A stretch of 64,000 nucleotides of DNA from Ariolimax columbianus (Eukaryota; Mollusca; Gastropoda; Stylommatophora; Arionidae), in assembly GCA_036924085.1 (NCBI GenBank), contig JAVGWX010000018.1:24308848-24372847 (forward strand), in the 5' to 3' direction. Below the pieces are notes generated by a model. It was not told the origin of the DNA, did not search any database, and saw only the letters and a program-made list of their open reading frames with translations. Within the stretch, counting starts at the first letter, position 1, and each line of letters starts with the position of its first letter. The position numbers and the translations under genes were made by a program. Of this stretch, positions 23,270 through 35,029 are shown piece after piece.

Positions 23270-23930
23270 TGCAGAGTTTGTCAATAACCAGTTTCATTGA
23301 AATTACTTTGCTCTAAAAGCTATGCGCATCCAATTTATTCTTAAATCCATTAATTGTCCCTGCCTCCACTGCCTCCTCCCGTGGCAATGCATTCCAAGCA
23401 TTCACCACTCTCTGACTAAAAAAATATTTCCTAATATCTAATCTGGACCTCTCTTTAGTTAATTTGAAGCTATGCCTACTTGCTCTTGTGGGTGGCTGTA
23501 TTTTTAAGAAAAAAACTTGTTATAGTCTAATTTATCCATTACTCTGATCTTATAAACCTGTATTGTCTCCTCGAATTCTTCTCTCTTCTAGATACTGATG
23601 GCCGGTTTTTCTTAGTCTTTCCTCATAACTGTAGTTCTGAAATCCCACTTTCAGCTTTGTCGCTCTTTTTTGTATCCTTTCCAGCATGTTTATATCCCCT
23701 CTATGATATGGCCTCCACACATGTACACAGTACTCCAATCTAGGTGTAACTAATGCTTTATACAGTTTGACTATCACTTCCTTGTTTCTATTTTTAATAT
23801 TTCTTTTCATCATACCTAACGTTGCATTTGCCATTTTTACTGCTACCTGAACTTGCTCCCTCACCTTACCTGTATGATCTATTTTAACCCCTAGGTTCCT
23901 TTCTTTATCTGTTTCTAATATTGTTTTCTC
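23270..23930 (-). mobile_element. CR1/L2-like LINE, 3' fragment
   Basis: The minus-strand ORF (23864-23550) encodes MANATLGMMKRNIKNRNKEV, LYKALVTPRLEYCVHVWRPY, then MLERIQKRATKL and YEERLRKTGHQYLEERRIRG. After a frameshift it continues as LTKERSRLDIRKYFFSQRVV and NAWNALP. This is the classic region after the palm of CR1/L2-type reverse transcriptases. It lacks the RT core. Its 3' end matches the 12.8 and 63.0 kb fragments. Confidence 0.85.
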
Positions 23931-24529
23931 TCAATAAACGTTAGCGCGAAATAACACACTGCGTTGTTGCCTGTACATCGTTTCAGAAGAGAACCGCATT
24001 GTCATCTGTCAATCCTGGAGTGGATTCGTAGATCACTGACCAAACCCGAGCCCTAAGGCGTATGTGGCTCCGAGAGCAGAGAAACACTGTCTGACCGTCA
24101 GGCGGAAGTCACATTTCTCTTTACTTTCGTGTCGCTTGTTTTCGTACAGCTTCCCTGATTCTTGTTTGCTCCATATAAATCGCGACAGAAGAGATTTTCC
24201 TTCGCCAGGCAGAGCGATCAGCAGCAATGTTCGCTCAACCATCAGAGTCAAGGCGGCAGTTTTTCAGTGAAGCTTCCAGAGTTTCTTTGTAACGTTTTAT
24301 TTTGCCACCACGAGCTCGCTTGCCTGACTCAAGCTTACCATATCATATTTTATTTGGGAGCTGCTTATCTGAGATGTGGACAAAAAAACTTTTGCATATG
24401 AAATCCTGCATTGCCATTTTGTGTTCAGCAGTTTCCTTAGCTGCTAGATGGAGTGTCTAAAAGGTTTCCAAGGAAGCGAGGTCGCGGTGGATCAGCGTGT
24501 CTTATGATCTCTGATCACTCTTATCAACA
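23931..24529. other. No gene recognised
   Basis: Mixed-composition DNA with short overlapping ORFs on both strands (24033-24401) and no motif I know. Confidence 0.4.
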
Positions 24530-24900
24530 TATTGATCTTACAACGGAATCAGTTGAGATGTGGTTTTACAGAGGAATGCTGCACATACCAGGGATTGCAG
24601 AGAAGACGAATGATACATTTAAAGAAGAGCCACAAATACAAATTCAACAAATTGCAAAGAGCAGAACAAGGCAGTCATTCTTTTTCGGGCATATTATGAG
24701 AAGAGGCGGCTTGGAGCACGTTGTGACAACGGGAAAGATGGCAGAGAAGAGAGACAGAGGAAGGCAGAGAAAAAAGATGTTGGACAGCCTGAGAGAATGG
24801 CAGGGGCGACAATCAACAACAGAGTTGGTAAACGACACACGTGATAGTAGTGGATGGAGGTCCATGATCGCCAACGTCAACCGGAAAGGCACCTGATGAT
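24530..24900 (+). mobile_element. RTE-like LINE, 3' tail
   Basis: The end of the ORF at 24453-24896 encodes VEMWFYRGMLHIPG, then RQSFFFGHIMRRGGLEHVV, GKMAEKRDRGRQRKKMLD and DTRDSSGWRSMIANVNRKGT. This is the conserved C-terminus of an RTE-type LINE, and the natural stop is preserved, followed by a GATGATAAT tail. The first ~25 residues of the ORF are probably not element sequence. It is a 5'-truncated copy. Confidence 0.8.
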
Positions 24901-25837
24901 AATCATATCACAAGTCCCATAGTATAAACTGCCGTCGAAGATGAAGTGTTATCAGACTTCATTGTGTTAAGTCACAACTTGTGTGAGATATAGTGGACAG
25001 TTCCCTTTCTCGATGCCTTTCTTTCCTTAACCGCAGGACGAATACACATTTGAAAACGTACCGCCTATACAGCTGACGGGAGCCGGTAGCGGGATATGAA
25101 CCTCTACCCTTCCCTTGAAAGGCGAGTGCTCTATTACTACACTAATCAGACGCTCTACGATAGTCGTACCAAGAAACTGTTCTGAATCCTCTAAGGACGA
25201 GAAGCAGAAACAGACCAAAATGTAACGGGAGATTAGAGTTAAAGTTAGAGAGAAGCACAGGAAAAAAGGAAGACATGGATAGATCTTAAACGAATGGTTC
25301 AATATAAAATAATTGGACGTGAATTGGTTGAATACATGTGCCGTACATGAAACTAAAATCTTTGGCCTTCATTTGATTGGACCAACTAAACATGTCGTCA
25401 AATGCAATTAAAGAAAGTTGTCTTCTAGAATAGCACCCTTATCATGATTAGATCATATTTTTGAAAACTGTCACTGCACATATTCGGAAAACGAGTTTTT
25501 GTTACTATCCCAGCTTTAATGATGAGCATTTGATTTACTTGGAGGGGAAAAAACAATCAATCAATCACTCAAGCAATTAATCGATCGTTCGCTGTTCTTG
25601 GAAAATGAAACACCAGGATGAAAACTGAAATTGATGATCCGTATGGGGAGCCGTACGTTAAGTGTAATGACGATATGAAGTCTTATACATATCTTTATCT
25701 TGGTGTTGTCTTATACATATCTTTATCTTGATGTTATTTTGACCCAATTATTTAAACACAGACCGGGTACTATTCAATCCCCTGTCCTGACCACCTTATA
25801 AGGAAACATGTACTTAATCAATCTTAATGCTAGTTTC
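24901..25837. other. No gene recognised (apart from a tRNA-like segment)
   Basis: Apart from 25080-25157, only AT-rich sequence. A 26-bp direct repeat (CTTATACATATCTTTATCTT) lies at about 25681-25735. Confidence 0.45.
25080..25157 (-). repeat. tRNA-like segment (SINE head or tRNA relic)
   Basis: The reverse strand has an A-box-like TTAGTGTAGTAAT, an anticodon-stem-like GCCTTTCAAGGG and a B-box-like GGTTCATATCC in tRNA spacing. The acceptor arms pair only in part (GAGC with GCTC), so I do not call a functional tRNA. Confidence 0.5.
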
Positions 25838-26018
25838 TAAGGACGTGTTTATTTGAAGAGGTAGCCACTTAGAGGGTAACCGAAGGACATGTGTTTATTT
25901 GAAGGGGTAGCCACTTAGAGGGTAACCGAAGGACATGTGTTTATTTGAAGGAGTAGCCACTTAGAGGGTAACCGAAAGACATGTGTTTATTTGAAGGGGT
26001 AGCCACTTAGAGTGTAAC
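25838..26018. repeat. 46-bp minisatellite, 4 units
   Basis: Four units with ATGTGTTTATTTGAAGGGGT and AGCCACTTAGAGGGTAACC at a 46-bp step. The 18S-derived sequence begins about 115 bases further on. Confidence 0.9.
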
Positions 26019-26133
26019 CCAGATTTAGCGGAATTTTCCCGGCAAATTGGAAAATGTCCCAAATACATCTCCTGTAATATCTTCAAGCTTTAAATATAAA
26101 GAGAGCATCACTGGGACTGGAGACATGTTTGTA

Positions 26134-26924
26134 ACGGGTAACGGGGAATCAGGGTTCGATTCCGGAGAGGGAGCATGAGAAACGGCTACCACATCCAAGG
26201 AAGGCAGCAGGCGCGCAACTTACCCACTCCCGGCACGGGGAGGTAGTGACGAAAAATAACAATACGGGACTCTTTCGAGGCCCCGTAATTGGAATGAGTA
26301 CACTTTAAACCCTTTAACGAGGATCTATTGGAGGGCAAGTCTGGTGCCAGCAGCCGCGGTAATTCCAGCTCCAATAGCGTATATTAAAGTTGTTGCAGTT
26401 AAAAAGCTCGTAGTTGGATCTCAGGCGCAGGAGGGCGGTCCGGCTCGCGCCGGTTCACTGCCCGTTGTCTCCTGCCCTACCGTCTGCCGGCTCTCTCCCA
26501 CGGGTGCTCTTCGCTGAGCGTCCTGGGTGGCCGGCGCGTTTACGTTGAAAAAATTAGAGTGTTCAAAGCAGGCCTCGGCTGCCTGAATAATGGTGCATGG
26601 AATAATGGAATAGGACCTCGGTTCTATTTTGTTGGTTTTCGGAACTGGAGGTAATGATTAACAGGGACAAACGGGGGCATTCGTATTGCGGCGTTAGAGG
26701 TGAAATTCTTGGATCGCCGCAAGACGAGCTACTGCGAAAGCATTTGTCAAGAATGTTTTCATTAATCAAGAACGAAATTCAGAGGCGCGAAGACGATCAG
26801 ATACCGTCGTAGTTCTGACCATAAACGATGCCGATTAGCGATCCGCAGGAGTTGCTTCGATGACTCTGCGGGCAGCTTCCGGGAAACCAAAGTGTTTGGG
26901 TTCCGGGGGAAGTATGGTTGCAAA

Positions 26925-26973
<49 letters not shown>

Positions 26974-26998
26974 GCGGCTTAATTTGACTCAACACGGC
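26134..26998 (+). rRNA. 18S rRNA internal fragment, isolated copy
   Basis: About 865 bp of small-subunit rRNA sequence. It begins near GTAACGGGTAACGGGGAATC and runs through the universal GTGCCAGCAGCCGCGGTAAT (near 26345), the GAACGAAATTCAGAGG region and GGAATTGACGGAAGGGCACC (26938). Homology stops abruptly after GACTCAACACGG. The 5' part and the 3' third of 18S are missing, and no 5.8S, 28S or ITS follows. Small differences from conserved positions are visible (CATGAG for the usual CCTGAG). I read it as a dead, dispersed copy, not a working rDNA unit. It resembles animal nuclear 18S, not mitochondrial or bacterial 16S. Confidence 0.9.
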
Positions 26999-27131
26999 CA
27001 ATACTGAAATGATTGACATGCCGAGACCACTCTTCTGGGGTCTAATATGGAACTGGTGCTGGACTTAGGCCCCCAGAAATCTGGGGTTATGCCCCCTGTG
27101 GCCCGGTTTTGTCTGCATCCAGTGTTTGATA

Positions 27132-27480
27132 AAGGAATTGCCGGAAGAGTACTATCAGGAGTGGAGCCTGAGACCTAAGTTAACTTAACACGCCAATACT
27201 GCAGAATGACTATCAAAAAGTACACCTTCGTGGGGTCTAATAGAGAACATGTGCTGGTATTAGACCCTCGAAAATTTTGGGGCTACCCTCTAAGAAACTT
27301 GATTGTCTCGCTAAGGGAATTGACGGAAGGGCACCACCAGGTGTGGAACCTGCGGCTTAATTTGACTGAACACAGCAATACTGTAGAACAACTGACAAAT
27401 CGAGAGCACTGCCGTTTGGGTCTAATAATGAACGTACGCTGGTATTAGACTCACGGATGACAAGTCAGCTCTGAAACACC
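27132..27480 (+). repeat. Two diverged tandem copies of the 18S fragment end
   Basis: The block GGAATTGACGGAAGGGCACC...GCGGCTTAATTTGACT... occurs at 26938, again at 27134 (diverged) and at 27316 (closer to 18S). Each is followed by the same non-rRNA block: CAATACTG, a variable stretch, GGGTCTAAT, then TGCTGG. The repeat step is 196 and then 182 bp. A weak fourth trace may lie at 27575-27625. Confidence 0.8.
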
Positions 27481-27639
27481 CAAATGAAAGAACGCTACGG
27501 AAATCGTGTTTAACTCCGCAGAAACCGCAGATTTCAAGTACATTGACAAACAAAAGCCCTCAATAAATTCGTCTGACCAAATAGTGAACGGGTGCTGGAA
27601 ATAGATCATCTGAAGACAGGTCAGTTTTACCCTACAAAT

Positions 27640-28745
27640 GACAGGGCGTTGCTACGGAAAACCAGCTCAAATCGAGAGGAGCCGCAGACACTTTGGTTCA
27701 CGTACCAGGCTGATAAGCCAAGGGCGCGAGGCTACCATGTGGGGGATTACGGCCGAACCCTTGTAAGCCGCAATCCCGCCCAAAATCTCAGCACCACTGC
27801 AATGGGAGGCTCCTACATGCTCGGGACCTGGGGCTTGCGCCCCAGCCCTATCAGGTAGAGCCACAGTAAGAGGCCCTTGCCACCCGCAAATCAAAGCGGG
27901 CGGACAACTGCTTGATACTCACCCTATACGGCGATGGGGTGCGAAAAACACCAACCAAAGACTTAGTACCTGGTCGGGGTGTCGAAAACAGTAGAGCAGC
28001 CACCTCACTGTGAACTGTCAAGACTCAACCACTGACCATGAGAGTTGACCGCACACCAGGCGAACAACATCTCTGTGACATTACCAGGCTTGTCCTCTGG
28101 CTGAATGCACTCCGGCTACGATATCTACCTCTGTACGTTATCAGCCATATAACTATCATACTGGACGCAGAAGAGATGCAGACCAGCGGACATTGCACAC
28201 CTGCCCCACTGTGTCAACACCCCAGGTGGCGAGGAATGCTAGGCGTACCATCCCTGCATAGAAGCCAAGAAAATAAAGGGAAAAAGAGATACCCCACTCA
28301 CATGCAAATGCTACGTTTCTGGCAGGACGTGACGATCCTGGGATACAGACACACTGGACTACCTCTCTTCCGGGTAAACTAGTCCATCTCATATATCATC
28401 ACATATCATCATTGCACCCTATAGACACGAGTAGTGAAGACTCGATAGTCTGGTAAGACAACTTCAATAAGAGAGAAAACTCTGATCGTAAACAACTGCT
28501 GCCTTGCAGATAGGCTGGGGACAGCCAAAGGCTAAGGAGGGCATCCCTACAGAAACGCCTGTTGAAATCGGATGCACGGGGCCGCAAGCCTAACAAAACA
28601 GTGCAACGTAAATCACAGTATGATGGCAGTACAACCTATTAGAAAAACGTATGGCGCTCATCCTTAGGAGACCCGCCAGGCAGCGATAGCGCCGGGCCTC
28701 ACGCCTCGAAGGGGCCCACCCTTGACTACTGGTGGTCACCCACCC
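27640..28745 (+). mobile_element. Probable 5' UTR / 5' region of LINE A2
   Basis: About 1.1 kb of GC-richer DNA directly upstream of the A2 endonuclease frame. It has no gag-like ORF1: no zinc knuckle is seen, and the 114-residue frame at 28038-28382 resembles nothing known. I assign it to the element by position only. The real 5' end could be anywhere between 27480 and 28700. Confidence 0.45.
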
Positions 28746-29834
28746 ATGTGTCGTGGAGTCAAGGCACATGGCTATGGGGCAACGTCTATTGGCCAAAACC
28801 TCAAGACCCTCAAAATACTACAGTGGAATGCGGAGGGAGTCATTAACAAAAAACTTTCCCTAACACACCACCTGCATGAAGGTAAGATTGACGTGGCATG
28901 TATCCAGGAAACGCACCTCAAAAATAACCATAAATTCTCAATCAGAGGATACCAGACCTTCCGTCTAGATAGAGAAGGCCACAAAGGAGGGGTCCTGATA
29001 CTGACCAGAAACAGCATACCGAGTAGCGCGGTACCTGTCAATCACACCGGACAAGCAGAAATTGTAGGAGTTGACATAATGGCTCAAGAGACGAAGCTCC
29101 GCATTTTCAATATGTACGGACCACCAAACAGAGACCTATCGCTCTCGAGTATGGAGGTCAGAGACTCCAACTGCATAGTAGTTGGAGATTTCAACAGCCA
29201 CTCGGAGAGATGGGGATACTCTGACACAGACAGCAGAGGTGACGAAGTGGAAGATTGGGAGATAGATGCAAATCTCTCCCTAATCAATAGGCCGGAGGAT
29301 AGCCCCACCTTCTATTCAAGAACATGGCATACCACCTCGACTCCAGATTTGGCCTTCTCCACACAGGACATACACTATAAAATAGACCGCCAGGTGCTAA
29401 ACCAACTGGCAGGTAGCGACCACAGGCCGATCAGGCTAACCCTTGACATGGAAGTAGGCCCACAGAAAACAAAACCGCTCCCACGTTGGAATTACAAACG
29501 AGCCGACTGGGACAGATTTGCAATCCTGACAGATGGGCTGTGTGAAACCATCAACACACGAAACACCAAAATGAAGCCCATGGTAGAGAGCCTAAGCAAG
29601 GCAATAATGCAAGCCGCCACTGAAACCATCCCAAGAGGAGCTAGGAAAAACTATAAGCCCTACTGGAATGATGAGTTACAGAAAGTGGAAGATGCAGTAA
29701 CAAATGCTAGGAACATGGCAGAACGAGAAAAATCCATGGAGGCAAACATCGCCCTCAAAGCCGCCGCGGCGAAGTACAAACACACTCTCAAGCAAACAGC
29801 AAGAGAAAGCTGGAAAAAAAAACGGAAAGTCTAA
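28746..29834 (+). pseudogene. LINE A2 ORF2, first part: endonuclease
   Basis: About 360 residues from the first ATG in frame; the frame is open upstream to 28722 without an ATG. APE-type endonuclease motifs run in order: LQWNAEG, IQETHL, MYGPP, VVGDFNSH, PDLAF and the catalytic GSDHRPIRL. They would nick target DNA to prime reverse transcription. A linker region rich in Lys and Glu follows. The frame fails in the A run at 29814-29822, where the protein ends a few codons later. Comparison with A1 shows the original frame continued into the RT part at 29879. Confidence 0.85.
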
Positions 29835-29878
29835 ACCTGGACAAAGAAGGGAACAAGCTATGGAAGCTAGTCAGAGCC

Positions 29879-32320
29879 ATGAATGACGAAACCCCGTCAA
29901 ATAAACAAATTACTATCAAGCAGGGCGAGAACTTGATCACAGGTAATAAAGCCGCAAACGCCTTTGTCGATCACTATGCCAGAGCAAACCACATCGAGGT
30001 CCCTGCAGATAAGCATACAGACATTAGCGAAGAGCTAAAGGGACACGAAAACATAAATACGGCTCCTGAAGAGCACATGATGGCCAAACTAACAATGCGC
30101 GAAATAAAAGAGGCTATGAGAACGCTAAAGAAAAGGAAATCTCCCGGAAAAGACGGGATAACAAACGAAATGCTGATGGGGCTGGGCCAAACAGCGAAGA
30201 AGAAACTACTATCAGTCCTGAACCAAAGCTGGAAAAGGGGTATTGTACCCCAGGCATGGAAAGATGCAATACTGGTACCAGTACCAAAAACAGGAAAGGA
30301 CAAAACAGATCCAAATGGATACAGGCCCATAAGCCTACTGAGCTGTGTCGGCAAGCTGATGGAACGGATGATAAACACCAGACTGATGTGGCATCTGGAA
30401 GAAAAACGAATACTAATTCCACAGCAAGCCGGCTTTAGACAGCACAGATGCACTGAGGACCAGTTCATCCTCATAGCCCAGGAGATAGAAGATGCCTACC
30501 AGGCACAGAAACACACAGTAGCTGTTTGGGTGGATCTGGAAAAGGCATTTGACAAAGTCTGGAAGGATGGACTTAGAGTCAAGCTAAGAAGAAGTGATGT
30601 CTGTGGGAAGATGTACAAGTGGATCAACCACTACCTCAAACAAAGAACGGCCAGAGTCCAAGTACAAGGGCAGATGAGCAAAAAGGTGACACTCGAGCAG
30701 GGAGTACCCCAAGGGGGAGTATTGTCACCCACACTCTTCCTGGTATATATAAACGATATTACAGAGAATATACCGAGAAGAGTCCATAGCTCAATGTTTG
30801 CAGACGATCTGGCTATGTGGACCTCCGAAAAGAATCTCACCATAGCAAGAAATCGGATGCAGGCGGCCCTAACATCGCTGGAAGAGTGGGCGAACTCATG
30901 GCTGGTCAAAATAAACGAGGAGAAAACCACGTGCACAATATTCTCGCTCTCATTAAAACCCCAAAGTACCAAATTAAGTCTAAATGGCAAAATCCTGCAG
31001 CCAAACGACAACCCAACCTATCTGGGAGTAACATTTGATCGGCGCATGACATGGAAAAGTCAGATTGAGAGAAACCGAATGAAAGCCAGAGAAAGAATGG
31101 CGATCATGAGGAAACTTGCTGGCACAAGCTGGGGAGCAGACGAAGGCATACTAAAGAAACTGTACACTGGAAGAGTGAGACCAGTTCTCGAGTATGGCAT
31201 TGCGGCATGGACAACAGCAGCGAAGGCGAACTTCGATAAAGTAAGCAAACTTCAAAACCAAGCCATTAGAATTATAACAGGTGGCATGAAGTCAACGCCA
31301 ATTGTAGAACTTGAAAAGATTACAAAACTGCAATCCATGACCGAAAGAAGAGACTGCAGAGCCCAGCTGCAGACAGAGAAACTCCGAAGACTGACGGACC
31401 ATCCAATGTACCAGAGACTAAACAATTTGGGAAATGGGAAACTAAAGCGGAGAAACTTTGCAGAAATAGCCAAAGCAAAGATGCACGAACATCCCATAAA
31501 CGCACTAACAACACCAAAACCCATCACTACTGTACGAAAACCTACTTGGAGGCAGGATATATTTCCAGAGGTGGTAGAAAATATACCAGGTATTGCAAAC
31601 AAAAACTGCCAGACTGAAAAAGAAAGGAGAGACACTACCCTAAGCTTCATTACGAAAAGCTACCCAAGCATGGACTGGACCCATGCATACACCGACGGTT
31701 CTGTAACAAACACTACACAGAACGGAGGGGCAGGAGCATTCTTGAACCTACCAAATGGCAGAAAAATAACACTGTCATTCGCTACTGGTAAGTACACAAG
31801 CAATTTCAGAGCAGAGGCAGAGGCACTGAGGGCGGCAGTGGAAGAACTGGTAACACACAGTGAAAATGAGAGCCATATAGTCCTGCTGACAGATGCTCTC
31901 GAAGTAGTCACAGCGCTAAAAAGCCAGAAAAACACTGAGCTTAATGACTTAAGAGCAGCACTCTGCAAACTGTGCCAGCAGTCCGCACCAAAAAGGGTGG
32001 TGGTACAGTGGGTTCCGTCACACTGCAACATCCAAGGCAACGAGGAGGCAGACAGACTGGCAAAAGAAGGTGCAAGGCTACCACAAACAGATACCAGTAT
32101 GACGTACGAAGAGTCAAAACGGCTTATCAAAGCCAGATACATGTCCAAATGGGAAACCGAACATACTGGTTACACCAAAAAACGATGCCTATTACCAGTT
32201 CAACCGAAGAGAGCAGGTCGTTGTCTTCAGACTTCGCACTGGCCACAACAGACTGAGGTACCACCTATTCAACAAACTGAAGATAGGGTGTACCGACGAA
32301 TGCCCGTGCGGTACTTGTAA
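29879..32320 (+). pseudogene. LINE A2 ORF2, second part: RT and RNase H
   Basis: An 813-residue frame. RT motifs, by approximate residue: SPGKDGITNEML (88), YRPISLLSCVGKLMERMI (145), QAGFRQH (183), VWVDLEKAFDKVW (216), GVPQGGVLSPTLF (277), the catalytic FADDLAMW (306) and YLGVTFD. RNase H: HAYTDGSVTNTTQNGGAG (604), FRAEAEALRAA, VLLTDALE and WVPSHCNIQGNEEADRLAKE (708), which give the Asp, Glu, Asp, His and Asp residues. An extra A at 32177-32182 moves the C-terminal part (DECPCGT, MTTEHLLQNC) into another frame, which stops at 32478. The RT and RNase H active sites look intact. Confidence 0.9.
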
Positions 32321-32524
32321 AATGACCACTGAACATCTGCTGCAGAACTGCCCGACATACGAGGATCAGAGAGAGCAGATGTGGCCATTGCCAGTGGAAC
32401 TGCAAGACAAGCTCTATGGTAGTGGCGAGAGTCTCAGGATGACCGCCGCTTTTTTCGAGAAAATAATGGTTACTGTCTGACTGTGTACGCAGAAGAAGAA
32501 GAAGAAGATATCTGGCTACGTACA

Positions 32525-34995
32525 ACTTCGACAACGATTCAAGTGTATGTACCAACAGCAGACAAAGACAAACAAGAGCATGCCGATTTATATGACAACC
32601 TTCATGAAGTCCTCCGGCGACGCCACAGTTATTAGTTATTACAAAATCATTACCGGCGTCTTTAATGCCAGAATAGGGCCTCGCCAACATGGTGAAACCT
32701 ATTTTGGGGCCACACTCTGGATAATCAAGGAACGACGCAAGTCACAGACTGACCACCTTTTGTGAATCAAATTGACTGTTTCCCTGTAACAGCTTTTTCC
32801 AGAAGTCCATCCACAAGAGGTACACATATAGGACCAAGTGGATTTCATCGCCATGAAGTTGACCATGTCTTGTCCAATCGTAGTTCGGCAACTGATGTCT
32901 CAGTGATTGGTTCCTTCTGCACTAGAAGCGACCATCGTCTCTTCTGTGCTCGTTTCCACTTTGCTCTAAAATTTATAGTTTCATCAGCAGCGATCATATC
33001 GCGGTCCAGAGACGCTCATCGACCTCTCGATTGCTACCACCCTCGCAGCTAGCATGCAACTAGGAGCTTCTATCGACACCGACATCGATGCTGACTATGC
33101 AAATCTGATTGCAACAATCATATCGATTTCAAATGTAGCCAGTCTTTCAGCATCGATTCATACCACGTATCATATTTCACCTGCCACTCGAGCTTTGGTA
33201 GAGAAGCGGCGTAAGATGGCTCGTTCTTAAAACAACCACACAAGCCTTAAGCAAAAGCTCTAAGAATATCATGGAAACATTGCCCGTTAATGTCTACTCA
33301 AAGCTGCTGAATATCGGCGCAGCATTAATTTAGCTACTCGTAGCCTTCCTGAACACCGCCAAATCATTCCTTGTCTGAAAGCTTCCAATGGATCTCGCAG
33401 AACATCACTGCTGGGCATGGAGTAAATAATGAAAGCATACAATACAAAACTGTTCCGATTATCAGAAACCCCTTCAATTGCCCTCCCATTCCACTTTACC
33501 CCCTCTTCCAGACTTCTTACCCTTAGAAATTCGCCGTGCTGTCGAGTCAATGCTACCTGGAAAATCCCCAGGTGAAGATGGCATCACTGCGAAGGTCATC
33601 CGGGCTGCGGTCTACCCCTTTACCAAGAATTAGCGCAACATTTGACACGCTATCTTTATTTGGGAGGAACACCTGCTGCCTGGCACAACTCGAGGACAAC
33701 ACTCTTGCACAAGAAAGGAGACAAAGAGGATCTAGTAAACTATCGCCCAATTACTCTCCTTTCGGTCCCTTAGAAGCTGTTTACAAAATGCATCTTTGCT
33801 AGAGTCCGCACCACTCTCGAAGAATCGCAACCAGTGGAACAGACAAGCTTTCGGCGTTCGTTCAGCACAATGGACCACATTTCAACCTGTTGCCGCCTTA
33901 TTGAGGTAGCCTGAGAGTTCCAAACGTCTTTGATATTCACCTTCATCGACTATAAAAAGGCTTTCGGCTCGGTAGAACCACACTTTGTCTGGCGTTCACT
34001 GTTGGAACAAGGTGTAGATCCTCGTTACATTAGAGTTTTGGCCAACAGTTCTACGAACTGCACTGCCACATTTCGTCCCTTCCAACGTCCAATTGTGGTA
34101 CCAATTCAAAAATGGTACACCAGGGCGATCCTATCTCACCGAACCTCTTCTTTGCATGTTTGGAATCAGTCCTTAGTCGATGCAACTGGGACACCTTTGG
34201 TATCCTTATTTGCAGTAGACGCCTCAATCATCTTCGATTCTCCGATGACATAGTGCTCATTACAGAGCCTGCAGCAGAAGCCAACCAAATGATGCAGCTA
34301 CTCGATGGCGAGGACATGAAAGCAAGTCTGGAGATGAATATGTCGAAGACCAAAGTGTTGCGCAATCACTTTGCCACTTGTGATCCAGTCTTCCTTGGCG
34401 AGGTACGATTAGAGGATGTCAACGAAGACATTTATGTTGGAAGTCCTTTCAATATGGAGAATAACTTGGAACCTGAATTGACAAGATGTCGTCTCGCGGG
34501 TTCGGTAGCCTTCTCGTCTATTAACATGGTCCTAGGCGGCTGTCATGACCAAGACCTACAAACCTCTCTCTTCAACTCCACTGTACTCCCTGCGATGTGT
34601 TACGGTGCCGAGACGGGGACACACGTCGGAATCACGCCTCGGAAACAACGTATGTAAGGTCTGCACAATTCTGACATAAGGCGATTGTTCCTGGTGAAGG
34701 ATGCGATGATCCATGCAAAAAAGACAAAACGTAGGTAGGGAGGTCACATATTGCGACGAAATGACGGTAAATGGAGCACAACGTCAGCTGTCTGGTACCC
34801 CAGGGGTAATAAGAGACCACGGGGAAGACTTCCAATGCGTTGCTCAGAGTCCCTTGCTTTACGCTGCTACATCCGAGATGCATATAGAGGAGCACTTACC
34901 ACACATTGGACTTCCGTGGCCCAAGACAGGGTCAGCTGGAGACGAAGTTGGGACCCGCAGCTACGCTGAGGAACGTGTCATTAAGATCAAGATAT
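32525..34995 (+). mobile_element. Degenerate RTE-like LINE
   Basis: A decayed LINE of about 2.4 kb with many stops and frameshifts. Traces in order: endonuclease end (TRSDHRLFCARFHF, near 32935), the RT start ([18 protein letters not shown], 33550), then TFIDYKKAFGSVEPHFVW (33935), VHQGDPISPNLFFACLE (34113) and a DD-box variant, LRFSDDIVLI (34230). A C-terminal part follows (GGHILRRND, RPRGRLPMR). Its tail resembles 55940-56290. The 5' end is cut close to the end of LINE A2, so A2 may have landed in or beside it. Confidence 0.75.
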
Positions 34996-35029
34996 CAGTC
35001 ATTAGAAGCATACCAGGTCAGGAACATCT

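Larger units (their letters stand above)
28746..32510 (+). mobile_element. I/Nimb-like LINE family A, copy A2 (near complete)
   Basis: Longest LINE in the window. It carries all domains in order: APE-like endonuclease, reverse transcriptase, RNase H and a C-terminal Cys/His element. The 3' end is an (AGA)n tail at 32491-32509, and the (GAA)-type tail is shared with A1 and A3. Only two lesions break ORF2. One base is missing from an A run at 29814-29822 (nine As where A1 has a 10-base AAAAATAAAA). One extra A lies at 32177-32182 (six As where A1 and A3 have five). No RNase H stop is present, unlike A1 and A3. A decayed RTE-like element starts directly downstream. Confidence 0.9.

Noticed and set aside
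25080..25157. A functional tRNA gene
   Set aside because: The A- and B-box-like motifs are present, but the acceptor stem pairs only in part, so a SINE head or relic is more likely.
26134..26998. A functional rDNA unit
   Set aside because: The copy lacks the 5' part, the 3' third, ITS, 5.8S and 28S, and carries changes at conserved positions.
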